Positions 1 to 8,600 of a stretch of 10,566 nucleotides of DNA are shown piece by piece. The notes below the pieces were generated by a model that did not search any database, was not told the origin of the DNA, and worked only from the letters and a program-made list of their open reading frames with translations. The stretch comes from Campylobacterales bacterium (GTDB lineage Bacteria > Campylobacterota > Campylobacteria > Campylobacterales > QNZT01): the NCBI GenBank assembly GCA_027080605.1, contig JALWRO010000338.1:1-10566 (forward strand), given 5' to 3'. A program made the translations under genes and the position numbers. Numbering within the stretch: position 1 is the first letter of the stretch; each line of letters begins with the position of its first letter.

Positions 1-47
1 CCTATTATTAGAGGTGCCCTTAAAATTATATAAAACTATAACATAAC

Positions 48-96
48 ATGTATAATAGAAAGTGAATGAGATTTTAGCTGTATGAAATGTATAATA
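48..96 (+). promoter_or_regulatory. Tandem TATAAT elements upstream of nrdJ
   Basis: The 10-mer ATGTATAATA occurs twice, at 48-57 and 87-96, with starts 39 bp apart, in an AT-rich leader. Each copy contains a perfect -10 hexamer (51-56 and 90-95) directly preceded by TG. No good -35 hexamer sits 16-18 bp upstream of either copy, which would be normal for Campylobacterota sigma-70 promoters. Either copy could drive nrdJ; the downstream one would give a leader of about 40 nt. No NrdR-type palindrome and no cobalamin riboswitch consensus is visible. The promoter call rests on the hexamers and position alone. Confidence 0.45.
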
Positions 97-129
97 CACG
101 GCAATGACTCTCTGAATAATATTGCATAA

Positions 130-136
130 AAAAGGA
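130..136 (+). promoter_or_regulatory. Ribosome binding site that decides the nrdJ start
   Basis: AAAAGGA ends at 136 and is followed by three consecutive ATG codons (136, 139, 142). The first ATG overlaps the Shine-Dalgarno and the second is only 2 nt from it. The third, at 142, has a 5-nt spacer and is therefore preferred. Confidence 0.6.
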
Positions 137-141
137 TGATG

Positions 142-2106
142 ATGGTCAAAGAACGTTTTCTACTCTCCGATGAAACCAAAAGTTTTCTCAGATCCCTGAA
201 ACCGAAATTCGGATTCAACGGGTTTGGAGAAGTCACCTACTACCGCACTTACAGCCGACTCAAAGCAGACGGTTCACAGGAAAACTGGGCAGATACGATC
301 ATTCGTGTCGTGGAAGGGGTACTGAGTATTCGCAAAAACCACTATGTTTTGAACGGTCTGCGTTTTGTCGATGAGGAGTGGCAGGCGTTTGCGCTCGATT
401 TTGCCCATGCGATGTTTCGTATGGAGTTTCTGCCGCCGGGACGCGGACTCTGGGCGATGGGAACGGAGTATGTTTACAAACGCGGATCGATGGCGCTCAA
501 CAATTGCGGTGCCGTCGATACGACCGACCTTTCTCTGGCCGCAGAGTGGACAATGGATGCGTTGATGTGCGGTGTCGGTGTCGGGTTCAATACCGCCTGG
601 AAAGGGGATGCCGTCAAACCGAAAAAGGAGTTACCGGTTCCCTTCGTCATACCCGATTCAAGGGAAGGGTGGGTAGAGAGTGTCCGGTTGCTGATCGAAG
701 CCTATACCAAAGGGGGCGAGTGGTACACCTTCGATTACAGCAAGATCAGACCCTACGGCGCGCCGATCAAAGGATTTGGCGGCAAGGCGAGCGGACCGGA
801 ACCGCTGAAACAACTGCACCGGCGACTGGAGAAGTCTCTCGACGACTACTGTGACGGGGAGTATGATACGACCAGAACCGTTGCCGATATTTTCAATGCC
901 ATCGGTGCGTGTGTCGTGGCGGGCAATGTGCGCCGAAGTGCGGAGATAGCGCTGGGAGAGCCGGATGACAGGACATTCCTTGACCTCAAAAACTACAAAA
1001 AGAATCCCGAACGCGCCGAAATAGGGTGGATGAGTAACAATACCGTCATCCTCTCCAAAACAGAGGATTTCGAAAAGATTCCGCAGATTGCACGACGTAT
1101 CAAAAACAACGGCGAACCGGGTATCTGCAATTTGATCAATATGCAAAAGTACGGGCGTTTCGGCAAAGAGATGAAAGACAACGCCTGGTTGAGCAATCCC
1201 TGCTCGGAGATCCCCCTGGAGAGTTTCGAACTCTGTAATCTGGCAGAAGTTTTTCCGACACTTTGCGAAAGTGAAGCACGTTTTTATCAGGCGCTTCGTT
1301 ATGCTACTTTTTATGCTTCCACCGTCTCTCTGTTGCCCAGCCACCGCACGGAAACCAATGCCATTGTCGCCAGGAATAGAAGAATCGGTGTGAGTCTGTC
1401 GGGTGTCGCGGACTATCTGGAGTTGATCGGCGCGGCACAGCTTACCAGACGATTGCGCGAGGGGTATAAAATTGTTCGGGAAGAGAATGAAAAACTTGCC
1501 AAAGAAGCGGGTATTCCCGTCTCGATCCGTGTCACGACGATCAAACCTTCCGGTACCGTCAGTCAGCTTGCCGGTGTCTCCAGCGGTATGCACTTTCCTA
1601 CCTTCAAATACGCCATCCGCCGTATCCGTGTCGGGGAAGATACACCGATCTGCAAAGTGCTTACGGATGCGGGTGTGCCTCATGAAAAGGATCACTACAG
1701 CGAAAATACGATGGTGTTCGAATTTCCGATCGATCAGGGCAAAACCCGCAAGGCAACCGAAGTCTCAGCCTGGGAACAGTTCGCTTTTCTGGCAATGCTG
1801 CAGCGCGAGTGGAGCGACAACATGGTCAGCTGTACCGTCTATTTCGACAAAGAGCGCGAGGGTGATCAGATCGCCCATATGCTGGCGCAGTTTGCACCGG
1901 TGATCAAAAGTGTTTCGATGCTTCCCCATACGGATGAAGGTGCCTATGAGCAGATGCCTTATGAGGGAATTACCAAAGAGGAGTATGAAAAGCGTCTGGC
2001 AAATCTCAAAGAGATTGACTGGTCAAGTTTCGGCGGTTCAGACGGGGAAGATTCCCGCTTCTGTACCACCGAAGGGTGCGAAGTGGAGAATGTGCATCAG
2101 CAGTAG
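142..2106 (+). CDS. nrdJ: Class II adenosylcobalamin-dependent ribonucleotide reductase (monomeric RTPR type)
   Basis: This enzyme reduces ribonucleotides (in this subfamily usually triphosphates) to deoxyribonucleotides in the cytoplasm. It uses a thiyl radical generated from coenzyme B12, so it needs neither oxygen nor a small subunit. Numbering from the ATG at 142 (654 aa), the active-site signature NPCSEIPLESFELCNL gives N352, radical Cys C354, E356 and C365. C122 (ALNNC) is the partner of the redox pair. The tail carries CX4C (C641, C646), which re-reduces the active site. Other family blocks are LPPGRGLW (97-104), PDSREGWV (171-178), NVRRSAEIALG (262-272) and PSGTVSQLAGVSSG near 469-482. 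These match N406/C408/E410, C119/C419 and C731/C736 of the Lactobacillus leichmannii enzyme. That enzyme is 739 aa, so this one is compact. In-frame ATGs at 136 and 139 are alternative starts, but their RBS spacing is poor. The gene stands alone, convergent with the envelope operon, and no B12 or nrdAB gene is in view. The family is certain; NTP rather than NDP specificity is inferred from overall similarity. Confidence 0.95.
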   Translation: MVKERFLLSDETKSFLRSLKPKFGFNGFGEVTYYRTYSRLKADGSQENWADTIIRVVEGVLSIRKNHYVLNGLRFVDEEWQAFALDFAHAMFRMEFLPPGRGLWAMGTEYVYKRGSMALNNCGAVDTTDLSLAAEWTMDALMCGVGVGFNTAWKGDAVKPKKELPVPFVIPDSREGWVESVRLLIEAYTKGGEWYTFDYSKIRPYGAPIKGFGGKASGPEPLKQLHRRLEKSLDDYCDGEYDTTRTVADIFNAIGACVVAGNVRRSAEIALGEPDDRTFLDLKNYKKNPERAEIGWMSNNTVILSKTEDFEKIPQIARRIKNNGEPGICNLINMQKYGRFGKEMKDNAWLSNPCSEIPLESFELCNLAEVFPTLCESEARFYQALRYATFYASTVSLLPSHRTETNAIVARNRRIGVSLSGVADYLELIGAAQLTRRLREGYKIVREENEKLAKEAGIPVSIRVTTIKPSGTVSQLAGVSSGMHFPTFKYAIRRIRVGEDTPICKVLTDAGVPHEKDHYSENTMVFEFPIDQGKTRKATEVSAWEQFAFLAMLQREWSDNMVSCTVYFDKEREGDQIAHMLAQFAPVIKSVSMLPHTDEGAYEQMPYEGITKEEYEKRLANLKEIDWSSFGGSDGEDSRFCTTEGCEVENVHQQ

Positions 2107-2108
2107 CG

Positions 2109-2135
2109 GACAAAAGGGATTGGTTTCCCTTTGTC
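2109..2135. terminator. Convergent hairpin between nrdJ and the barrel gene
   Basis: The 32-nt gap between two facing stop codons holds an inverted repeat. The left arm GACAAAAGGGA (2109-2119) pairs with TCCCTTTGTC (2126-2135), with one bulged A and a 6-nt loop (TTGGTT). Its position suggests a shared bidirectional terminator. Neither strand has a U-tract after the stem, so it is not a textbook intrinsic terminator. Confidence 0.5.
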
Positions 2136-2138
2136 GCA

Positions 2139-5100
2139 CTAATATTTCCCGATCACGTTGATAAACCAGCCCTGTGCGGTATAGTCGTCCAGCAGGGTCA
2201 GGTCATCTGAAAAGTCGCTGAAGTTGTAACCGACACCGATTTTCATATGGTCGCCGATATGTTTGTAAAGGGCGATCAGCACACCTTTTCGGTATCCGTC
2301 ATCTCTCTGATCCATATAGTGCCCCTCAAGCATTGCGTCCCATTCGCGGATGATGTGGTAGTTCAGACGCAGCGCCGTCAGGAGTATCTGGCTGGTGTAC
2401 CACTGACCGCTGTTTCGCACAAGTCTGGTCTGGTACTTTTTCAATCCCACTTTTGAACCGACTGTCCAGCGCGGGTTGAGCTGGTAAGAGAGTTCTGTCG
2501 TCAGGATATGCGACTTCTCGTCCGCTTTTTGCGGTATCTGTGCGGCACTGAGAATATCATAGATAAAGGTATATTTTCCGATGAGATTAAAACGTGCGTT
2601 TTCCACCGGGCGGTAGGCAAATCCCACACCGGCTTCGACAAATTTGGCATCGTTGTCGGAAGGCGTCTGGTCCACTGTTTTGGCATAGTTGAATTTTCCC
2701 ATTACACTCCAGGAAGGGGAAGCTTTGTAGCGGATTTTGTTTGCCGTCAGATACTGTTTGGTCTCTGTAACGCCGTTTTTGTCGATACGATACTCCAGTT
2801 TGGTGTCTGCTTTGACCTTTTTGGTGCCGTAATGCAGGGAAGCTGATATGCTGTCTCTTTTCGTACCGCTGTCGAGATCGGTGCGGTTATAGACCAGACT
2901 GGAGATGAGATACCGCGTAAAAGCGTAGTCGAGCCCGAAAGTCTGTGCCACGCCTGCCGTTTTGCTGCTGTGGCTGAACTGGTGTTCGGTATAGACATCC
3001 AGAGCGCTGGTAATGCGGTTTTTCTGACCGATGGTGAAAATGTTTGTATCCGCACCGCTTTGTGTCCGGTCTGTCGAGATCGCATAACTGGTATAAAATG
3101 TATGGTACGGATTGTAGGCGTAATCGACACCGATTTTTGCGCCGTTTCCTCTGTCTCCGGTACTTCCCTCCAAGTTGACCGTCCACTTTTTCATCCGCAG
3201 ATCGGTACCGAGTGTGACCAGATCATTTTTCAGATAGGTGCCGCTGTGGGAGAGGGTGGTCTGTCCTGAAACATAGAGTGAGAAGAAGGAGTTGACATCG
3301 TACTGTGCCCGAATACCTGCCAGGGTGCCTTTTCCGGTTGTGTGTCCCGAAAGGCGTTCGTCGATACCTCTGACTTCCGCACCGACAGTCGCCGATTTAT
3401 AGCGGTAATCCGCTTCGAGGCTGGCGGTTCGCTCTTCATGAAGTGATTTTTTGAGTGCGGTCACACGTGCTTTGAGTGCGGCATTTGCGCCTACTTCGGT
3501 TTCCGCTTCGAGTCCGTAATCGGTGGTCTCTTCGGTATCTCCGAGGGCAGATTGTGAAAAGCCCGCTTCCCGTTTTTTGTACCAGAGTGTCGCGGAAGTG
3601 TTACGGTCGATCGATCCAAAGTCGGAAAGATCGACCTGCGCCTCTATACCGTAGGCATTTCCGTCGGTACGGTTTTGGCTGTTTGCCGCTTCTGTCTGCT
3701 GAAATGTAAGTCCTCCGTCGTGCGATACAAAACTGGCACCGTGTGCCTGAAGCGCTTTGCTCTGTGCAAATTCCGCTTTGATATAACTCTTTTTACCGGT
3801 ACGAAGCGTGACATCGGCACCTTTGACTTCATAATCCTGCTGTGTACGATTTTCATGACTGTATGTCGCGCCGATACCCAGCACATCACCCAGCCACTGT
3901 TTGATTCGCCCGCCGAAAGTACTCTCCTCTTTATGGACGGTTTGCGGAATATATTCGTAATCGACCTGGAGCAGAACCCGGTTGCCGTCGAGAGGCTGGT
4001 CTTTGATGATCGAAGGACCGTGCGTACCTGCCGTATAGGGTGAGAGCGGTCGCTTGAGGATAATACGCCCCTGCAATTCATCGATCAAGTAATCCCTGTC
4101 GCGCTGAAGGAGGATCTTTTCGACGACACGTTCACTGTTTCTGGCTCGTACCTCTACCCACACTTTTTCACTGCCGGTGACGATATCGTCATGTTTGAGG
4201 TAGTAGAGACTGCCGCCTGTCGCTTCAAAAGCGTTGTGTGCATAACTGCTCTGCGCCGCACTGGCGTAGAGTGTCGCATCGGTTTTGTTGTCCCCGTATT
4301 TGGTAATATCCATCGAGGAGTATTGCAGTTTGGCACCGTAGAGTGAACGATTGACGGTGGCAAATTCATTGCCGCTGATGGCAGTGTTGAAGTTGCCCCA
4401 GACCGCTTTGGATTTGTCCCATGCCAAACTGACGTAGAGTTTCCCCTGCGAGTCGGTATCTTTGTAACCGGTCGAGTCGTCGCCGTACACATAGTAGTAA
4501 CGATCCGGATCGAGATGTCTGAAAATCGATTTCGGATCTTTCTTGTCGATATTTTTGAACATATCTTTGATATCGGACTCTTTGGTATCCATCTGCGCGG
4601 TGATGAGGTATTTGCCTTTGATCTTCCCTTTGAGGTAAAATGCCACACGCCCGTCCACAAAGATATCTTCATTGTAGTGCTCATCCGATGCCAGCGGTTT
4701 GATATTTCCGGAGATACTGTTTTGTCCCATCGTGACATCTGCCAGTGCTACCATGAAAATATGGTTTGCTTTGACTTTAAGCCCCAAATCTTTGCTGTAA
4801 ATATTCCCCTTCGCATCCATAATCTGAACGGGGATTTTATAGGTACCCGGCTTTTTGATATTTTCATAGACAAATTTGCCTTCCGAATCGACGCGGACAT
4901 CGGTGCCGTCAATGTTGAGAATATTGTCTTTGGGAATACCGTTCCCGTAAACGCGCACCCTTGCACCGTTGACCGGAATGCTGCGTGTTTTCAGGCTGGT
5001 TCTGCCGTAAATCTGCGCTTCGTAATCCTCTTTGGAAGCTTTGCCCTCTTTTGTCAGCAGTATCGACTTGGGCGCAGTTTCATCATAGTGTCCCGTTTTG

Positions 5101-5684
5101 TCATAGACACGCAGGATATATTTCAGTGAATCGCCCGGCTGAAAGTGAAGATTTTTTGCTTCATCGATTTCCCAGAGGATTTCATGAGGCAGTTTTTTGC
5201 CTTCGAGCAGTTTGAGCGGCTGACGATGACCCTCTGCATCCACTTTATAGATTAGCAGCGCGTAACGGTCGATAAAATCGCTATAGTTGGTATAGGTATA
5301 AAACGAAACCGGTTGTATATTTTTGGTCTCCGCAAGCGGAATCACCGCTGCGGTCATAATATCCAGATGCGGTTCCACCGCCAGAGGATCACTGGTTGCC
5401 CAGATCACACCGCCGTCTTTGAGGTATTGTCTGGTTTTGATCTTCACCTTTTTTGGGACGGTTTTCAGCTCCATAACCTTCTGGGTGACAGAGACATCGA
5501 CGCGTCGGTTTTGCTGCATTCCCTTGCTCGGTCTGTCGTTCTCGGCAATCGGGTCGCACTCTCCTTTATCGACAATTTCTACATCGTAATGTGCGTTTGC
5601 CCCGGCACTTTGAAAAAGGAGGGCGGCAAGAAGGAGCGTTCCCGTCACAGAACCGGCATAGCTGTTTCTTTTAATCTGTTTCAT
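2139..5684 (-). CDS. Large outer-membrane beta-barrel protein with N-terminal OmpA-tail remnant and Ig-like region
   Basis: This is an 1181-aa exported protein and the second gene of the operon. Residues 1-31 form a Sec signal peptide (h-region TLLLAALLF, predicted cleavage after GANA). Residues 36-66 look like the C-terminal end of an OmpA domain (GECDPIAEN, then QNRRVDV). Residues about 80-310 are beta-rich Ig/FlgD-like material (GGVIWATSDP; YILRVYDKTGHYDET; SIPVNGARVRVYGNGIP). Residues about 311-580 hold conserved-looking blocks: YGDDS (400-404), VWGNF (428-432), IVTGSEKV (501-508) and DYLIDELQGRIILKRPL (531-547). From about 590 to the end there are alternating amphipathic strands with acidic or Gly-rich turns, typical of a many-stranded barrel. 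It ends GWFINVIGKY with a terminal aromatic, the usual BAM recognition signature. The start is fixed by GGAGGT 5 nt upstream and an ATGA overlap with the preceding gene. I recall similar architectures as large uncharacterised OM proteins next to DUF11/OmpA-family genes in other proteobacteria. No TonB box or plug is visible. Cargo, ligand and exact strand number are unknown; a scaffold, adhesin partner or secretion pore are all possible. Confidence 0.85.
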   Translation of the reverse strand: MKQIKRNSYAGSVTGTLLLAALLFQSAGANAHYDVEIVDKGECDPIAENDRPSKGMQQNRRVDVSVTQKVMELKTVPKKVKIKTRQYLKDGGVIWATSDPLAVEPHLDIMTAAVIPLAETKNIQPVSFYTYTNYSDFIDRYALLIYKVDAEGHRQPLKLLEGKKLPHEILWEIDEAKNLHFQPGDSLKYILRVYDKTGHYDETAPKSILLTKEGKASKEDYEAQIYGRTSLKTRSIPVNGARVRVYGNGIPKDNILNIDGTDVRVDSEGKFVYENIKKPGTYKIPVQIMDAKGNIYSKDLGLKVKANHIFMVALADVTMGQNSISGNIKPLASDEHYNEDIFVDGRVAFYLKGKIKGKYLITAQMDTKESDIKDMFKNIDKKDPKSIFRHLDPDRYYYVYGDDSTGYKDTDSQGKLYVSLAWDKSKAVWGNFNTAISGNEFATVNRSLYGAKLQYSSMDITKYGDNKTDATLYASAAQSSYAHNAFEATGGSLYYLKHDDIVTGSEKVWVEVRARNSERVVEKILLQRDRDYLIDELQGRIILKRPLSPYTAGTHGPSIIKDQPLDGNRVLLQVDYEYIPQTVHKEESTFGGRIKQWLGDVLGIGATYSHENRTQQDYEVKGADVTLRTGKKSYIKAEFAQSKALQAHGASFVSHDGGLTFQQTEAANSQNRTDGNAYGIEAQVDLSDFGSIDRNTSATLWYKKREAGFSQSALGDTEETTDYGLEAETEVGANAALKARVTALKKSLHEERTASLEADYRYKSATVGAEVRGIDERLSGHTTGKGTLAGIRAQYDVNSFFSLYVSGQTTLSHSGTYLKNDLVTLGTDLRMKKWTVNLEGSTGDRGNGAKIGVDYAYNPYHTFYTSYAISTDRTQSGADTNIFTIGQKNRITSALDVYTEHQFSHSSKTAGVAQTFGLDYAFTRYLISSLVYNRTDLDSGTKRDSISASLHYGTKKVKADTKLEYRIDKNGVTETKQYLTANKIRYKASPSWSVMGKFNYAKTVDQTPSDNDAKFVEAGVGFAYRPVENARFNLIGKYTFIYDILSAAQIPQKADEKSHILTTELSYQLNPRWTVGSKVGLKKYQTRLVRNSGQWYTSQILLTALRLNYHIIREWDAMLEGHYMDQRDDGYRKGVLIALYKHIGDHMKIGVGYNFSDFSDDLTLLDDYTAQGWFINVIGKY
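5487..5579 (-). other. OmpA C-terminal element (NRRV) stranded at the start of the barrel protein
   Basis: Residues 36-66 of the 1181-aa protein read as the last part of an OmpA/MotB-type domain. There is a beta strand (VEIVDKGE), the Pro-Ile-Ala-x-Asn turn (CDPIAEND) and the near-invariant closing motif QNRRVDV. Family members usually read G-E-x-x-P-x-x-x-N followed by NRRVE/DI. The first part of that fold (FDSD strand, N-T-D, YNKKL...RA helix) is absent from this protein but present at the end of the protein encoded just upstream. The motif match is seen directly; a split domain is inferred. Confidence 0.65.
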
Positions 5685-8600
5685 GAAGCACCTCCCTCTT
5701 TTCGTTTAAGCGCTTTGGCGCACTCTTTTTTGGTCAGACCGAATTGTGTACACTCTTTTTTGGTGCGCGGGATGTTCGGTTTGCCCCACCAGTCATATTT
5801 GGGATCAAACTTGACTTCTCTGTCACAGTCGAAATAGGTCACTTCCACTTTGCCGATCTCTTTGTCGCCGAGACAATGTTTGAGTTCTCTGTAGACACTC
5901 TGTGCCCGTTTGTATGCCAGTTTTTTGTTGTACCAGACAGGCGCTCTGGCGTCGGTATTGCCCTCTATGACGATTTTCCCGCCGTCAAGTTTACGCAGTT
6001 TCCGGGCTATCTTTCTGAGCGATTTGACCTGATCGGGACGAATACAGGACTGGTCGGAATCGAAATAGATGGCGCCCAGTTTCACCTGTTTGGTGACGGG
6101 TTGATAAACTTTGACCGTTTTTGTTTTGACCTGTTCCACCTCTCTGGAGAAGGCTTTTTGTTTCGGCAACTGCACACCGAAGTTAATAGTGTTCAACTGT
6201 CCCGCCGTAATACGGTAAACACGCGGATTTTCTGTCGTAAACCGGGCACCTTCCGGCAGGGTTGCGGGATCGATTTTGAGGATGATATTTTTGCCTCTTC
6301 CTCCGAAACCGCCGCTTTCGACATCGGCGAGGTGGTATCTTCCGAAAGCATCGGTTTCGATTAGCATACCCGTTGCCGTGGCGATGCGTACTCCCGGAAT
6401 ACCCTTTTCACCCTGATCCTGAATGCCGTTGGCATTGATATCTTCAAACACTTTTCCGACTACGACGGCATTGTCCGCGAATGTGTCGGAGGTGACGATT
6501 ACATCGGCACTGCCTCTGTTACTGACGACTTCACCGTTTTGTACAGCGACGGCGGTGTTGGTGTGTCTGCCCGCTGCGACGGAGACACTCACTTTGAGCA
6601 GGTAGGTAATTGTCGCACTTTCATGAGGCTTGAGTACAAAAGCACCGAAGAGCACTTTTTTATTCCCCGTTGTCTGAAGCTTTTGTGTTGCATTTGCATA
6701 GTGGATACGCGCCGAACCTTTTTCATAGATAAAACCTGCCGGAAGGGTATCTTCCACGGTGAGGTTTGCATAGGTATAGGTGTCGTCGATATTTTCCACC
6801 GTGATCGTATAAGGAACGAAAGCGCCGATATGCGTCTCTTTTTTTCCTGCGCTTTTGGTCAGCAAAATATATTGCGGCGCGGTTGCCATCTCTTCAAAAT
6901 CCTGCCCGGTAATATCTCCCAGATCGTTCAGCGGAATATCGATGGTGATCTTCTGGTCATTGTTACCGTCTGCGTCGCCGAGCGGTTCATAGCCCGGTTT
7001 CTCTTTGATTTCGACGGTGTAACTCTCACCCGGTTTCAATCCGCTGAAACTGTATCCTCCGTTGCTATCGGTTGTGGTGGTCTGTATGATGTTTCCGTTT
7101 TCATCCAGAAGTACCAGCTCCGCGCCCGGAAGTACGGTATCGACTCTTTTGTCGCCGTCGGTATCGACTTTGATTGTCCCCGATACCGTGATGCGTTTCT
7201 GATCTTTGAAATCCAGATGGGTGAGATCTGTCTCTGCAAGTGTGAAAGAGATGCGGTTGTCATTCTCCCCGTCACGGTCTCCGATAGAGACAAAACCTTT
7301 GGGATCGGTCTCTTTGACGGTGTAGTGTCCCGGAGCGATACCGCTGAAACGATAGATACCGTAAGCAGCGGTTTTGACAGTTTGCAAGAGTGTGCCGTTG
7401 CTGTCCAGAAGGCTGATGATGACACCTTCCAGCCCTTTGTCCGTAGTGTTGTCGAAGTTCATATCTGCGCGAACCGTACCGCTGATTTGCAGAGAGGGCT
7501 GGTCGGTAAAGTTTTGGTTGTCGAGACTGTTTTCTCCCAGTGTGACGGTGATATTGTTGTCGTTGTCGGTATCCGTATCATGAAGTGAGATGTACCCCTC
7601 TTTGTCTGTTTCCGTGATCACATAACATCCCGGCTGCAGCTCCGTAAAGCGGTAGCTTCCGTCACCCTCTGTGACGGCTGAGGCGTGGTAACCGCCTGAC
7701 TGACAACTGTTCAGCGCTATGGAAACTCCGGAGATCGGTGTATCGCCGTGTGCATCACCGGTGGTATCGGCAAAGACAAATCCGCTGATTTGCGAGAGAG
7801 ACCGGTCGGTGAAAACGTTATCTTCATCCAGTTCCCCGGTGACAAGGTGCACGTTGATTTTGTTATCATCATCGACATTGGAAGGCTCTTCATCATCTCC
7901 CGCGGTATCGTTGACGGAGAAGTAGCCTGCCGGATCTATTTCGAGCAGGAAGTAGTCTCCCGCCGCAAGATTTTCAAAGAGAAATGTTCCGTTTGCGGTG
8001 GTGTTGATATCCGCCACCAGGTTTCCGGATACATCCTGCGCGCGGGTATAGTCGCTTTTTACCAGACGAATTATCGCCCCTGCCAGCGGATTTCCGTTGG
8101 AGTCTTCGACCATTCCGGCGATACCCGCGATCGAATCGACAAAGTTGTTTCCGGGAATCGACTCCGCATCGTGTGTCATGCTGAAGTGTATTTGATTGTC
8201 GTTGGCACCGTCTGTATCACTGACAGAGCTGTAGTGCGGTAAATCGTTTTCCAGGATCGTGTAACTGCCCAGAGGTACTTTATGGAATGTATAGTTTCCG
8301 TTACTGTCTGTCTGTGTTGTCAGATTTGCACCGTCGGTATCGTGTACGATATTGCCGGAAGCATCGACAATGGAGAGTGTAACGGAGGGAATAGGTCTGT
8401 TTTTGGGTGTGGTCACTTTTCCGCTTACTTCACCTTTGGCAAGACGGTCGATAAATCGGTTATCGGTATCATCCGCTGCCGTGGCGGTGGTCTGAACGGG
8501 AATAGTATCGTCGGTTTTGCTGCTGTTTTGTGTTTCGTCATCTCCCGCCGTATCGTCTGTCGAAACATATCCCGAAGGATTTTGCTCTTTGAGCATATAG

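Noticed and set aside
82..129. 15-codon open frame upstream of nrdJ, a possible leader peptide
   Set aside because: No Shine-Dalgarno, no run of regulatory codons, and it overlaps the second TATAAT element.
1..135. Cobalamin riboswitch or NrdR box in front of the B12-dependent reductase
   Set aside because: Too little leader for a riboswitch, no B12-box-like sequence, and no NrdR-type 16-bp palindrome found by eye.
658..1695. 345-codon open frame antisense to nrdJ
   Set aside because: Fully inside a gene with every catalytic motif of its family. The antisense protein has no recognisable domain and no RBS, and fits codon-bias shadowing.
2139..5684. TonB-dependent receptor
   Set aside because: No TonB box or plug domain is visible; the N-terminal half is Ig-like and OmpA-tail material instead.
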